Assembly: GCA_016710965.1 (NCBI GenBank)
Contig: JADJTW010000002.1
Span: 294,235-358,234 of the forward strand
Source of the DNA: Flavobacteriales bacterium
GTDB taxonomy: Bacteria; Bacteroidota; Bacteroidia; Flavobacteriales_F; PHOS-HE28
Reading direction: 5' to 3'
Length of the DNA: 64,000 nt
The translations under genes were made by a program, and so were the position numbers. The notes under the pieces are model-generated. The model saw nothing but the letters and a program-made list of their open reading frames with translations, did no database searches and had not been told where the DNA came from. This document shows, one piece after another, positions 12,097 to 20,259 of this stretch (the stretch's first letter is position 1; the number at the start of each line of letters is the position of its first letter).

Positions 12097-12099
12097 CGC

Positions 12100-14319
12100 A
12101 TGCGACACCTTGTGCTCCTGCTCCATTGCATCATGTGCGCAAATGTCAGCGCCCAGAGCTTCGAGCAATGGGTGGCCTGGGGCGATGCTGCCTTCGAACG
12201 CGGCGAGCATTACGGCGCATCGCGCTTCTACGATGGTGCATTGGGCGTTGATGGTGGGCGCATGAGCGTGCAGTGGAAACAGGCTGAAGCATGCCGCTTG
12301 AGCCACCAGTACGGCCGTGCGGCGGAGTTCTATGAGAAGGTCCAACGCAAGGACATGGGTCGCACCTATCCGACCACGCTGCGTTGGCTGGCCGAGATGC
12401 GCATGTGCAATGGCGAATACCGGGAAGCCGAGTCGACGTGGCGGAAAGTGCTGCAGAAGGAGAAGGACAAGAAGTCGAACACGGCTCAACGCGCCGAGAA
12501 CGGGATTGCCGGCTGCGAATTGGCGATGGACACCAGCAAGCGAGCGGACGTCGATATCGAACATCTTCCCCAGCCCGTGAACACGTTCGACAGTGAGTTC
12601 GGTGCGCGCATCGGCCCCGATGACCTGCTGTACTTCGCATCACTGCGCGGCGAACTGAACAACGAGGGGGAGGTGGTGGATACCGCCGCCTACCGCACGG
12701 GCCTTCTGCGTTCGGCATACGCCGGCGTGGCTTGGAGAACGCCACAAGCACTGAGCACCCTGAACCGCACTGGCGACAATGCCAATGCAACGTGGACCCT
12801 CGACGGCAAGTGGATCCTATTCACGCGATGCCACGATGGCCCGTGCCGCATACACATCGCACCGATCACGGCCGACGGCTTCGGTGAAGCGCATGTGCTG
12901 AAGGGCATCGGCGACACGCTGCTGAGCACCCAACCGATGATCACGCGCTGGCTGGACCGCGAGATGCTGCTCTTCGTGAGCGATCGCCCAGGCGGACAGG
13001 GCGGCACCGACATCTGGCAAGCCGAGCTGATCGATGGCGAGGCACAGTACCTCTACCCGCTGGACAGGCCTGTGAATACGCCGGGCAACGAACGTTGCCC
13101 ATGGTATGACGGCGTGCAAAACGTGCTCTGGTTCAGCAGCGATTTCCTTCCTGGCCTTGGCGGGTACGACATCTTCAGTGCCTCCTTCGGCGACGACCTC
13201 TTCGCCAACCCGGTGAATGCCGGAGCACCGATCAACAGCCCGGCCAACGACCTGTACCCTGTGCGCGACAGCCATCGCGGCGAAGGCTGGATCACCAGCA
13301 ACCGCAAGGGCTCGTTCGCGGCAAAGGGAGAGACCTGCTGCAACGACCTCTACCGTTACGAGCTTCCCAAGGCTACAGAACCGACCGCTGTTGTCGGAGA
13401 GCCGGCACCGATACGGCCGGTGAACTCCGTTGAGCGCCTCACGGTAATGCGCGAGCGATTCCCGCTGAAGCTCTTTTTCCACAACGACGAGCCCGAACCA
13501 CGGAGTTGGGAGCGGACCACGCCGAGGACCTACGGCGAGACCTATGCAGCATACAGCGCATTGGAGCAGGAATACGAGAACGAGAACACCGACCCGCAGA
13601 CCATCCGCGACTTCTTCGTGGACGAAGTTGACCGTGGCTTCAGCGAACTGGCTGAATTGGCGAAGGCATTGTTCCAAGTGCTCGAAGAAGGCCGCAGCGT
13701 GACCGTTGAAGTACGAGGACACGCCAGTCCGCTGGCACGCAATGCATACAACCGCTACTTGAGCATGCGCCGCATCGAAAGCCTGCGCAACCATTTGCGT
13801 GGTGTGGATGACGCGCGCTTGCTGCCCTACCTGAACGGTACCGCAGCGAACGGAGCGAAGCTGGAGATACGCGAACTGCCCTTCGGTGAAGAACGCTCGG
13901 CGCGCGGCGTTAGCGACGACCTGGGCGACCTGAAACGATCGGTTTACAGCGTAGAGGCGGCACGCGAGCGGCGCATCGAAGTGGTGGCCCTGCAGTTGCT
14001 GGAGCGCACTGCCGGTCCCGAAATGGAACAGCAGATCGCGCGGCTCGGCAACCTGCCGCAGAACGTGGAACGCATCACGCGATTCACCCTGCGCAACGAC
14101 GGCGACAAACCGTTGAAGCTGCTGCACGCCGAACCGGACTGCGGATGCACCACCGCCAAGCTGCCCGAAGGACCCATAGCCCCAGGCGGCAGTGTGGAGA
14201 TCGAAGTGGTCTTCAACGGCCATGCCCCGGATGGCCCGCTGCGACGCAATGTGATGATCGAGACCGACGGCGTTCCAAAACACTTCCTCCTCTCCATCGA
14301 GGGACGCATCGTTCCTTAA
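12100..14319 (+). CDS. TPR-PD40-OmpA-like protein with C-terminal DUF1573 domain
   Basis: Envelope protein, 739 aa. After a signal peptide (cut near VSAQ) come TPR-like helices (about 20-150), PD40 repeats (about 165-420; FVSDRPGGQGGTDIWQ, FSSDFLPGLGGYDIFS) and an OmpA-like region (about 490-630; VEVRGHASPLARNAYN). The last 85 residues are a DUF1573 domain (TRFTLRNDGDKPL, PDCGCTTAKLPEGPI, APGGSVEIEV). PD40-OmpA proteins are standard in this setting. The terminal DUF1573 is less usual and suggests an extra periplasmic contact. It is the last gene of the second module. Confidence 0.88.
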   Translation: MRHLVLLLHCIMCANVSAQSFEQWVAWGDAAFERGEHYGASRFYDGALGVDGGRMSVQWKQAEACRLSHQYGRAAEFYEKVQRKDMGRTYPTTLRWLAEMRMCNGEYREAESTWRKVLQKEKDKKSNTAQRAENGIAGCELAMDTSKRADVDIEHLPQPVNTFDSEFGARIGPDDLLYFASLRGELNNEGEVVDTAAYRTGLLRSAYAGVAWRTPQALSTLNRTGDNANATWTLDGKWILFTRCHDGPCRIHIAPITADGFGEAHVLKGIGDTLLSTQPMITRWLDREMLLFVSDRPGGQGGTDIWQAELIDGEAQYLYPLDRPVNTPGNERCPWYDGVQNVLWFSSDFLPGLGGYDIFSASFGDDLFANPVNAGAPINSPANDLYPVRDSHRGEGWITSNRKGSFAAKGETCCNDLYRYELPKATEPTAVVGEPAPIRPVNSVERLTVMRERFPLKLFFHNDEPEPRSWERTTPRTYGETYAAYSALEQEYENENTDPQTIRDFFVDEVDRGFSELAELAKALFQVLEEGRSVTVEVRGHASPLARNAYNRYLSMRRIESLRNHLRGVDDARLLPYLNGTAANGAKLEIRELPFGEERSARGVSDDLGDLKRSVYSVEAARERRIEVVALQLLERTAGPEMEQQIARLGNLPQNVERITRFTLRNDGDKPLKLLHAEPDCGCTTAKLPEGPIAPGGSVEIEVVFNGHAPDGPLRRNVMIETDGVPKHFLLSIEGRIVP

Positions 14320-14328
14320 CCTTGCGAC

Positions 14329-15036
14329 GTGGAACTGCTCCTGCTCTCGAACTCGACGCTGCCCGGCGAAGCCTTCTTCACCTGGCCGCGTGCCTACGTG
14401 CAGGCCTTCCTTGGCGGGCGAAAGAAGGCCGCCTTCGTGCCCTTCGCGGCTGCTGAAGCACAACAGGATGAATACACCGCTCGCGTGGCCGAGGTCTTCG
14501 GTGCCATGGGAACCGAGCTCAAGGGCCTGCACCGCGAAAAGGATCCCGTGGCCGCCTTGCAGCAGTGCGACACCATCGTAGTGGGCGGTGGCAACACCTT
14601 TCTGTTGATGCGTGCGCTTTACAGAACGCAGCTCATCAGAGCCATCGCCGATCGCGTTCGCGACGGCACACCCTACCTGGGCTGGAGCGCTGGCAGCAAC
14701 GTGGCCTGCCCCACGGTGATGACGACCAACGACATGCCCATTGTGGAAACGCCCTCCCTGCGCGCCTTGCACCTGGTGCCCTTCCAGATCAACCCGCACT
14801 ATACCGAAGCCACGATACCTGGCCACGGCGGTGAGAGCCGCGATCAGCGGATCGCGGAATACCTCACAGCAAATCCCAGCGTGGCGGTCGTAGGGCTGCG
14901 CGAGGGATCGCTGTTGCACGTGGATGGAGCCAGGATGACCCTGGTGGGCCGGGGCTTGAAGCTCTTCCGCGCGGGCCGGGAGCCGAAGGAGCTCGCCGGG
15001 CCGATGGAGATGAGCACCACGCTCACAGGGCTCTGA
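14329..15036 (+). CDS. pepE: Peptidase E (alpha-aspartyl dipeptidase, S51)
   Basis: Serine peptidase of family S51 that cleaves dipeptides with N-terminal aspartate, 235 aa and cytoplasmic. The motif GWSAGSN places the nucleophile at Ser120, with Asp135 (TTND) and His157 (INPH). These are the same numbers as the catalytic triad of Salmonella PepE. The glycine-rich IVVGGGNTF segment also fits. The start is GTG at 14329. A TAACCTTG element ends only 4 nt before it, so the transcript may be leaderless. Confidence 0.95.
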   Translation: MELLLLSNSTLPGEAFFTWPRAYVQAFLGGRKKAAFVPFAAAEAQQDEYTARVAEVFGAMGTELKGLHREKDPVAALQQCDTIVVGGGNTFLLMRALYRTQLIRAIADRVRDGTPYLGWSAGSNVACPTVMTTNDMPIVETPSLRALHLVPFQINPHYTEATIPGHGGESRDQRIAEYLTANPSVAVVGLREGSLLHVDGARMTLVGRGLKLFRAGREPKELAGPMEMSTTLTGL

Positions 15037-15102
15037 ACGCCACCGATACAGTGCTGCATGCTGCGCAGCGCGCACGTTACTTTCGGCCCGCTGCTCCATG
15101 AC

Positions 15103-15981
15103 ATGAACGAAGAAGGCACGGGACTACTCGCATATCTCAGCGGCAATCTCCTGCTTCTGTTGAAGGTCATCGCCATCATCGCAGCGGCCTTCGTGCTCGA
15201 GCGCTTCATCCGCATCCTGCTCAAGCGTGCATACCTGCGAAGCGACAAGGGATTCGAGGACCGCACCCGATACCGTTTCCTGCGCAACGGCACGCGCTTC
15301 GTCGTCACCCTCGTCACGATCATCGTCATTGTCAACAGCATCCCTTCGTTCAAGGACTTCGCCAGCACTCTCTTCGTGGGCACGGGGATCCTGGTGGCCA
15401 TCATCGGTTTCGCGGCTCAGGGCGCTTTCAGCAACATCATCAGCGGCATCTTCATCGTCAGCTTCAAGCCCTTCAGGGTGGGCGATTGGCTGCAAGTGGC
15501 CGGGCATACCGGCGTGGTGGAGGACATCACCTTGCGCCACACCGTCCTTGTCACTGCTGAGAACCGCCGCGTGATCATGCCCAACTCCAAGATCAGCGAC
15601 GAGACCATCATCAACAGCACCATCACGGACCCTGCGGTTTGCCAATTCGTGGAGGTAGGCATCGCGTACGAGAGCGATCTGGACAAGGCCATGGAAGTCC
15701 TTCGGCAGGAATGCGAAGCGCACCCCGACTGCATGGACCGGCGAACACCGGCGGAATTGGAGCGGGGAGCGCCACGGGTGGCCGTGCAACTGATCAGCAT
15801 CGGCGATTCGGCGCTGACCCTGCGCGCCTACGCGTGGGCGGCGGATCATTCGATAGCGCGCGGCATGCGCTATGATCTCCTCCGATCCCTGAAGCTGCGC
15901 TTCGACCGCGAAGGCATCGTTCTGCCCTACCCGCAGCGCACCATCCGTGTGGAAGGCCCCTTATCCATGAAGAGCAGCTAG
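15103..15981 (+). CDS. Small-conductance mechanosensitive channel (MscS family)
   Basis: Inner membrane mechanosensitive channel. There is an N-terminal membrane helix (about residues 10-35), a second near 75-95, and the pore helix GFAAQGAFSNIISGIFI typical of MscS TM3. The beta domain (FRVGDWLQVAGHTGVVEDI, NSKISDETIINST) and C-terminal alpha/beta domain follow. The frame extends to an ATG at 15058, but I prefer ATG 15103 (292 aa) because a TACTTTCG -7-like element lies at about 15078-15085. It is followed by corA after 1 nt, probably co-transcribed. Confidence 0.93.
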   Translation: MNEEGTGLLAYLSGNLLLLLKVIAIIAAAFVLERFIRILLKRAYLRSDKGFEDRTRYRFLRNGTRFVVTLVTIIVIVNSIPSFKDFASTLFVGTGILVAIIGFAAQGAFSNIISGIFIVSFKPFRVGDWLQVAGHTGVVEDITLRHTVLVTAENRRVIMPNSKISDETIINSTITDPAVCQFVEVGIAYESDLDKAMEVLRQECEAHPDCMDRRTPAELERGAPRVAVQLISIGDSALTLRAYAWAADHSIARGMRYDLLRSLKLRFDREGIVLPYPQRTIRVEGPLSMKSS

Positions 15982-15982
15982 C

Positions 15983-17007
15983 ATGAAGAAGGTGAAAAGC
16001 CGGGCCGGAAAGGCAGGCCTGCCTCCGGGATCGCTCATCCACGTTGGCGACGATGACCTGTCGCAGCCGCTGACCATCGACCTCTTCGTGTACAATGCAG
16101 AGGAGTTGTCGGAGCAGTCGCTCAGCTCGATCGCCGATTATGTCGACCACGATCTGACCAAGCGAACAGCCTGGCTCAACATCGACGGCCTCAACAGCGA
16201 ACAGCTGCTTTCAACGATCGGCGAGCGCTTCAACCTGCATCCGCTCCTGCTGGAGGACATCCTTAACACAGACCACAGGCCGAAGGTGGAGGAATACCAG
16301 GATTGCCTCTTCGTGGTGACCAAGATGCTCGGGCTGGATGAGGAGACCGGTGGGATCCAATTGGAGCAGATCTGCTTCGTGCTTCGCAAAGGGATCGTCG
16401 TCTCCTTCCAGGAGACGCCTGGCGATGTCCTCGACCCGATCCGGGAGCGCCTGCGCAAAGACCTGGGCCGCGTGCGCCGCTGCGGCAGCGATTACCTGCT
16501 GTACGCTCTGCTGGATGTGATCGTGGACGAGTACTTCGTGATCGTAGAGCAGCTGGGCAAGCGCATCGAGGAGCTGGAGCGCAAGGTGGTGGTCCGTCCC
16601 AGCAATGAGGATCTGCTTACGATACAAGAACTGCGCGGGCTGCTCATCACCGTGAACCGTTATGTGACGCCCATGCGCGAGCTGGCCGGCCGCCTCAACA
16701 CCATCCAGAGCGAGTTGATCGAGAAGAGCACGCGCCGGTACATCAACGACCTGCAGGACCACACGGTGTACATCGCCGAGACCATCGGCACATTCCGTGA
16801 GATGCTCCTGAGCGTTGAGAACACCTACCACGCCGGGCAGAACATGCGCATGACGCAAGTGATGAAGCTGCTCACCATCATCAGCACCATCTTCATCCCC
16901 CTCACCCCGAGCTGCGCTGGCGCTACGGCTACTTCGCGGTGATGGGCGTAATGGCGGTGATCGCGCTGGTGATGCTGGCGTGGTTCAGGCGGAAGCGGTG
17001 GCTGTGA
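15983..17007 (+). CDS. corA: CorA-family divalent cation transporter, internal deletion removing the GMN motif
   Basis: Member of the CorA Mg2+/Co2+ transporter family. The cytoplasmic funnel (about residues 1-270) is intact, including HPLLLEDILNTDHRPKVEEY. TM1 reaches TIISTIFIPLT, and the expected loop with the invariant GMN selectivity motif is then missing. The sequence jumps into the TM2 region (PELRWRYGYFAVMG) in another frame. The junction is at about 16904-16909 and fits loss of 40 nt (13 codons plus one base). As written, translation ends at 16942 with a non-family tail; TM2 in the shifted frame stops at 17005-17007. A consensus error is as likely as a real mutation. A real deletion would abolish transport. 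Confidence 0.85.
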
Positions 17008-17056
17008 CCATGCCGGGAAATTTCCCTGACTCGTCCACTTGCATCTTCCCGTGACC

Positions 17057-17064
17057 TTACTTTG
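17057..17064 (+). promoter_or_regulatory. Putative -7 element of the speA transcript
   Basis: TTACTTTG is a one-mismatch match to the Bacteroidota -7 consensus TAnnTTTG. It lies about 250 nt before the arginine decarboxylase start, so transcription starting here would give an unusually long leader for this window. Confidence 0.45.
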
Positions 17065-17075
17065 TGATCATCCTC

Positions 17076-17174
17076 ATGGCACGCAAGCGCAGCATCGGCA
17101 TCTGTGACCAGACATGGTCCGCATTGCTCATCTCCGTTGGCGGCGCCAGCGCTGCTCGTCCCGCTTTCCACTGA
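17076..17174 (+). CDS. Possible leader peptide 1 upstream of speA
   Basis: A 32-codon ORF (start MARKRSIGICDQTW) begins 11 nt after the putative -7 element. Its TGA overlaps the ATG of a second small ORF (TGATG at 17172-17176). No homology was recognised. Base composition resembles the surroundings, so this may be chance. It is listed because the two small ORFs form an overlapping chain that ends exactly at the speA start codon. Confidence 0.25.
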   Translation: MARKRSIGICDQTWSALLISVGGASAARPAFH

Positions 17175-17317
17175 TGAACGCGCACGCTCTCTCCGGACAC
17201 TGGCGATCCTTCGCCGCCGAGCACAGAGCCACACAGTCTCCCGCACCCGCCACAAGCCGCTTGTTCCGGGCCACCTTCCTGTTCCACCCAACCCCCTCAC
17301 GCGTTCGCACGCAATGA
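17174..17317 (+). CDS. Possible leader peptide 2, overlapping the speA start
   Basis: A 47-codon ORF (start MNAHALSGHWRSF) overlaps the preceding small ORF by 1 nt. Its stop overlaps the speA start as ATGA (17314-17317), an arrangement that usually supports translational coupling. The sequence is rich in Arg, His and Pro and has no recognised family. It could regulate speA or be a chance reading of a structured leader. Confidence 0.25.
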   Translation: MNAHALSGHWRSFAAEHRATQSPAPATSRLFRATFLFHPTPSRVRTQ

Positions 17318-18729
17318 AGACCCGCTACGTCGATCTGATCGAACAGACCTTCGACTTCCCCAAGGACGAGTTCAAGCTCGAAGGAGAAAACCTCGTGTGG
17401 AACGACCTGCCATTGGTGGAGCTGTTGCAAAAACACGGAACACCTTTGCGCATCAGCTACCTACCCAAGATCGGCGAGAAGATCGAACTGGCGCGGAAGA
17501 GCTTCGCGAAGGCATTCGCAACGCACGGGTACAACGGCAGCTACGAATATTTCTACTGCACCAAGAGCAACCACTTCCACTATGTGATCGACAAGGTGCT
17601 GGACAAGGGCGTGAACCTGGAGACCAGCAGCGCCTACGACCTGGAGATGATCGAGCTGCTCATCGATCGCGGCCGCATCACCAAGGACAGCACCATCCTC
17701 TGCAATGGCTTCAAGGACGAGCGCTACATACAGGGCATCGGCCGACTGGCCAACCGCGGCTACAAGGTGGTGCCCATCATCGACAACATGGCCGAGATCT
17801 ACGCGCTCGACGAAGCCATTGAAGGAACCTGCGATATCGGCATACGCATCGCAGCGGAAGAAGCGCCCAAGTTCGAGTTCTACACCAGTCGCCTGGGCAT
17901 CGGCTACAAGGACATCATCCCCTTCTATATGCGCAATGTGAGCAAGCAGAAGAAATTCCGCTTGAAGCTCATGCACTTCTTCATCAACACGGGGATCACG
18001 GACACCGCCTATTACTGGAACGAGCTGAGCAAGTGCGTCAACGTCTACTGCGACCTGTGGAAACTGTGCCGCACGCTGGACACGCTCGACATCGGCGGTG
18101 GTCTTCCCATCAAGAACAGCCTCAATTTCCAGTTCGACACCGACTACATGATCGGCGAGATCGTCGGCCGCATCAAGGACATCTGCGAGGAGAACAAGGT
18201 GCAGGAGCCCAATATCTTCTCGGAGTTCGGCAGCTTCACCGTGAGCGATAGCGGCGCCACCTTCTTCAGCATCGTGTACCAGAAGAAGCAGAACGAAAAG
18301 GAACGGTGGGATATGATCGACGGCAGCTTCATGACCACATTGCCCGACACCTGGGCGATCAGCAAGCGCTTCATCATGCTGCCGGTGAACAACTGGAACG
18401 ACGAGTACGAGCGCGTCTTCCTGGGCGGCATGACCTGCGACAGCGACGACTACTACAACAGCGAGCAGCACGTCAACGCCATCTACCTGCCCAAATACAA
18501 CGAGGAGAAGCGCCAGTACATCGGTTACTTCAACACCGGTGCTTACCAGGACACGCTCGGCGGCTTCGGCGGCATTCAGCATTGCCTGATCCCGAAACCG
18601 AAGCATGTGCTCCTCGACCGGTTGCCCGACGGAACTCTGGTGGATACCGTCTTCGCCGAACAGCAGACGGCCGAGCGCATGCTGCAACTGCTGGGCTACC
18701 TGCCGCTGGAGGAACCCGTGAAAAAGTAG
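17314..18729 (+). CDS. speA: Arginine decarboxylase (biosynthetic, PLP-dependent)
   Basis: PLP-dependent decarboxylase of the alanine-racemase-fold class that converts arginine to agmatine in polyamine synthesis, 471 aa. The PLP-lysine segment is YEYFYCTKSNHFHYV (about residue 85). Further family segments are DIGGGLPIKNSLNF, the SEFGSF substrate-side motif and NTGAYQDTLGGFGG near the C-terminus, matching the compact Bacteroidota enzyme. The frame is open back to 17104, but ATG 17314 gives the family-like start (MKTRYVDLIEQTFDF). The deoxyhypusine-synthase-like gene follows on the same strand, a pairing common in Bacteroidota. Confidence 0.94.
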   Translation: MKTRYVDLIEQTFDFPKDEFKLEGENLVWNDLPLVELLQKHGTPLRISYLPKIGEKIELARKSFAKAFATHGYNGSYEYFYCTKSNHFHYVIDKVLDKGVNLETSSAYDLEMIELLIDRGRITKDSTILCNGFKDERYIQGIGRLANRGYKVVPIIDNMAEIYALDEAIEGTCDIGIRIAAEEAPKFEFYTSRLGIGYKDIIPFYMRNVSKQKKFRLKLMHFFINTGITDTAYYWNELSKCVNVYCDLWKLCRTLDTLDIGGGLPIKNSLNFQFDTDYMIGEIVGRIKDICEENKVQEPNIFSEFGSFTVSDSGATFFSIVYQKKQNEKERWDMIDGSFMTTLPDTWAISKRFIMLPVNNWNDEYERVFLGGMTCDSDDYYNSEQHVNAIYLPKYNEEKRQYIGYFNTGAYQDTLGGFGGIQHCLIPKPKHVLLDRLPDGTLVDTVFAEQQTAERMLQLLGYLPLEEPVKK

Positions 18730-18788
18730 CCCGGATCCCTCGATACGTCCTTCGCCTACCGCCGCCCTTGCAATCCACAACGCGCCTC

Positions 18789-18796
18789 TATATTTC
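18789..18796 (+). promoter_or_regulatory. Putative -7 element for the DHS-like gene
   Basis: TATATTTC (7 of 8 against TAnnTTTG) lies 15 nt before the ATG at 18812, a position that would give a short leader. It suggests the DHS-like gene has its own promoter in addition to any read-through from speA. Confidence 0.5.
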
Positions 18797-18811
18797 GCCC
18801 CGAACACACCG

Positions 18812-19789
18812 ATGAGCAACGCACGCCCCATTTCGGCCTTTCTGGAGAAGCACTACCTGCACTTCAATGCCGCAGCGCTCGTTGATGCCGCGAAAGGCTA
18901 CAAGGCCCACCTTTCCAAAGGCCGCAAGATGATGGTGACGCTCGCGGGCGCCATGAGCACTGCTGAACTGGGCAAGATCTTCGCGGAGATGATCCGCCAG
19001 GGGAAGGTGGACATCATCAGCTGCACCGGCGCCAACCTCGAAGAGGATGTGATGAACCTCGTGGCCCATGATCATTACGAGCGTGTACCGCACTACCGCG
19101 ACCTCACACCGAAAGAGGAGCGCGATCTCCTCGACCGCGGAATGAACCGCGTGACCGACACCTGCATTCCGGAGCACGAAGCGTTCCGTCGCTTGGAGAA
19201 GCACGTGGTGGACCTATGGACCGCCGACGACAAGAGCGGCAACCGCCGCTTCCCGCACCAGTACTTCTATGAGATGATCAACTCGGGCGTGCTGAAGCAG
19301 TACTACCAGATAGACCCGAAGGACAGTTGGATGGTGGCCGCCGCCGAACGCAACATCCCCATCATCTGCCCCGGCTGGGAGGACAGCACCCTGGGCAACA
19401 TCTTCGCGGGGCATTGCATCACCGGCGACTGCAAGCCGGGCATGATGAAGAGCGGGATCGAATACATGATCTTCCTGGCCGATTGGTACAGCAACAACTG
19501 CGGCACCGACGGCATCGGGTTCTTCCAGATCGGCGGAGGCATAGCCGGTGACTTCCCCATCTGCGTGGTGCCCATGCTCCATCAGGACCTCCAGCGCGAA
19601 AGCATCCCCTTCTGGAGCTACTTCTGCCAGATCAGCGACAGCACCACCAGCTACGGCAGTTACAGCGGCGCAGTTCCGAACGAGAAGATCACCTGGGGGA
19701 AACTGGACATCGATACCCCGAAGTACATCATCGAAAGCGATGCTACTATTGTAGCACCACTCATCTTCGCGTACGTCCTTGATATGTGA
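18812..19789 (+). CDS. Deoxyhypusine-synthase-like protein (spermidine-type aminobutyl transferase)
   Basis: NAD-dependent enzyme of the deoxyhypusine synthase family, 325 aa. Family segments include VDIISCTGANLEEDVMN and GGGIAGDFPIC. The C-terminal SGAVPNEKITWGKLDID contains the WGK lysine that forms the covalent intermediate in eukaryotic DHS. Bacteria lack eIF5A, so a role such as homospermidine or related polyamine synthesis is more likely than hypusination; that is inference. The position after arginine decarboxylase supports a polyamine role. Confidence 0.9.
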   Translation: MSNARPISAFLEKHYLHFNAAALVDAAKGYKAHLSKGRKMMVTLAGAMSTAELGKIFAEMIRQGKVDIISCTGANLEEDVMNLVAHDHYERVPHYRDLTPKEERDLLDRGMNRVTDTCIPEHEAFRRLEKHVVDLWTADDKSGNRRFPHQYFYEMINSGVLKQYYQIDPKDSWMVAAAERNIPIICPGWEDSTLGNIFAGHCITGDCKPGMMKSGIEYMIFLADWYSNNCGTDGIGFFQIGGGIAGDFPICVVPMLHQDLQRESIPFWSYFCQISDSTTSYGSYSGAVPNEKITWGKLDIDTPKYIIESDATIVAPLIFAYVLDM

Positions 19790-19795
19790 CCAGCC

Positions 19796-20197
19796 ATGCA
19801 ACGCCTGATCCGCTCCTTCAACACCTTGACCGATGAGCTCAAGGAGACCCTGCAGGAACAGTATCCTGATGGGATCGATGCCACACACATCAAGACCATC
19901 CCGACCGCCAAGGGCGAGATCCTGCGCGTGATCGAGCTGAGCACGCCCGAGGCGATGTACTTGATCAAGATCAACCCCGAGAGCCGCGCGGAGATCGAGG
20001 AGTTCCTTGATCAGGAGAATGAGGTCGAGCCTCCCGTCGAGGACGGAGAGCCCGAACCGGATCTGGAAGAGGCGGATGGAGCCGATGAGGAAGAAGCCGA
20101 TGATGCGGATGACGACTTGGACGATGACGGCGATGATGATGATGCGGATGATGATGCTGGTGGGGATGAAGAGAAGGATGAGGAGGACGACTTCTAA
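19796..20197 (+). CDS. Small protein with long acidic C-terminal tail
   Basis: Protein of 133 aa. The N-terminal 75 residues form a compact domain (MQRLIRSFNTLTDELKETL, then AKGEILRVIELSTPEAMYLIKI). The last 60 residues are almost entirely Asp, Glu and Ala, encoded by GAT/GAG/GAC repeats. Such acidic-tailed proteins are common in Bacteroidota without a defined role. The gene is 6 nt after the DHS-like gene and is followed by a strong terminator, so it is probably the last gene of that unit. Confidence 0.75.
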   Translation: MQRLIRSFNTLTDELKETLQEQYPDGIDATHIKTIPTAKGEILRVIELSTPEAMYLIKINPESRAEIEEFLDQENEVEPPVEDGEPEPDLEEADGADEEEADDADDDLDDDGDDDDADDDAGGDEEKDEEDDF

Positions 20198-20215
20198 CGA
20201 ATGAACAACGCGCTT

Positions 20216-20250
20216 GAAGGCCCTTGCATCAGCGAGGGCCTTCTTATTTT
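20216..20250 (+). terminator. Rho-independent terminator
   Basis: A perfect 9-bp stem (GAAGGCCCT and AGGGCCTTC) with a 10-nt loop is followed by TTATTTT. It sits just after the acidic-tail gene and ends the speA/DHS-like unit before the VOC gene. Confidence 0.9.
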
Positions 20251-20259
20251 CGAAGCATC

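Noticed and set aside
11002..12564. 520-codon minus-strand open frame
   Set aside because: Shadow of the second PorP/SprF gene and the start of the next gene; no recognisable protein features.
12817..15099. 760-codon minus-strand open frame
   Set aside because: It lies entirely over the OmpA/DUF1573 gene and peptidase E, both with strong family evidence. It shows no domain and typical shadow composition.
17461..18831. 456-codon minus-strand open frame
   Set aside because: Shadow of arginine decarboxylase, composed of repetitive Val/Ala/Asp-rich sequence typical of antisense of GC-rich genes.
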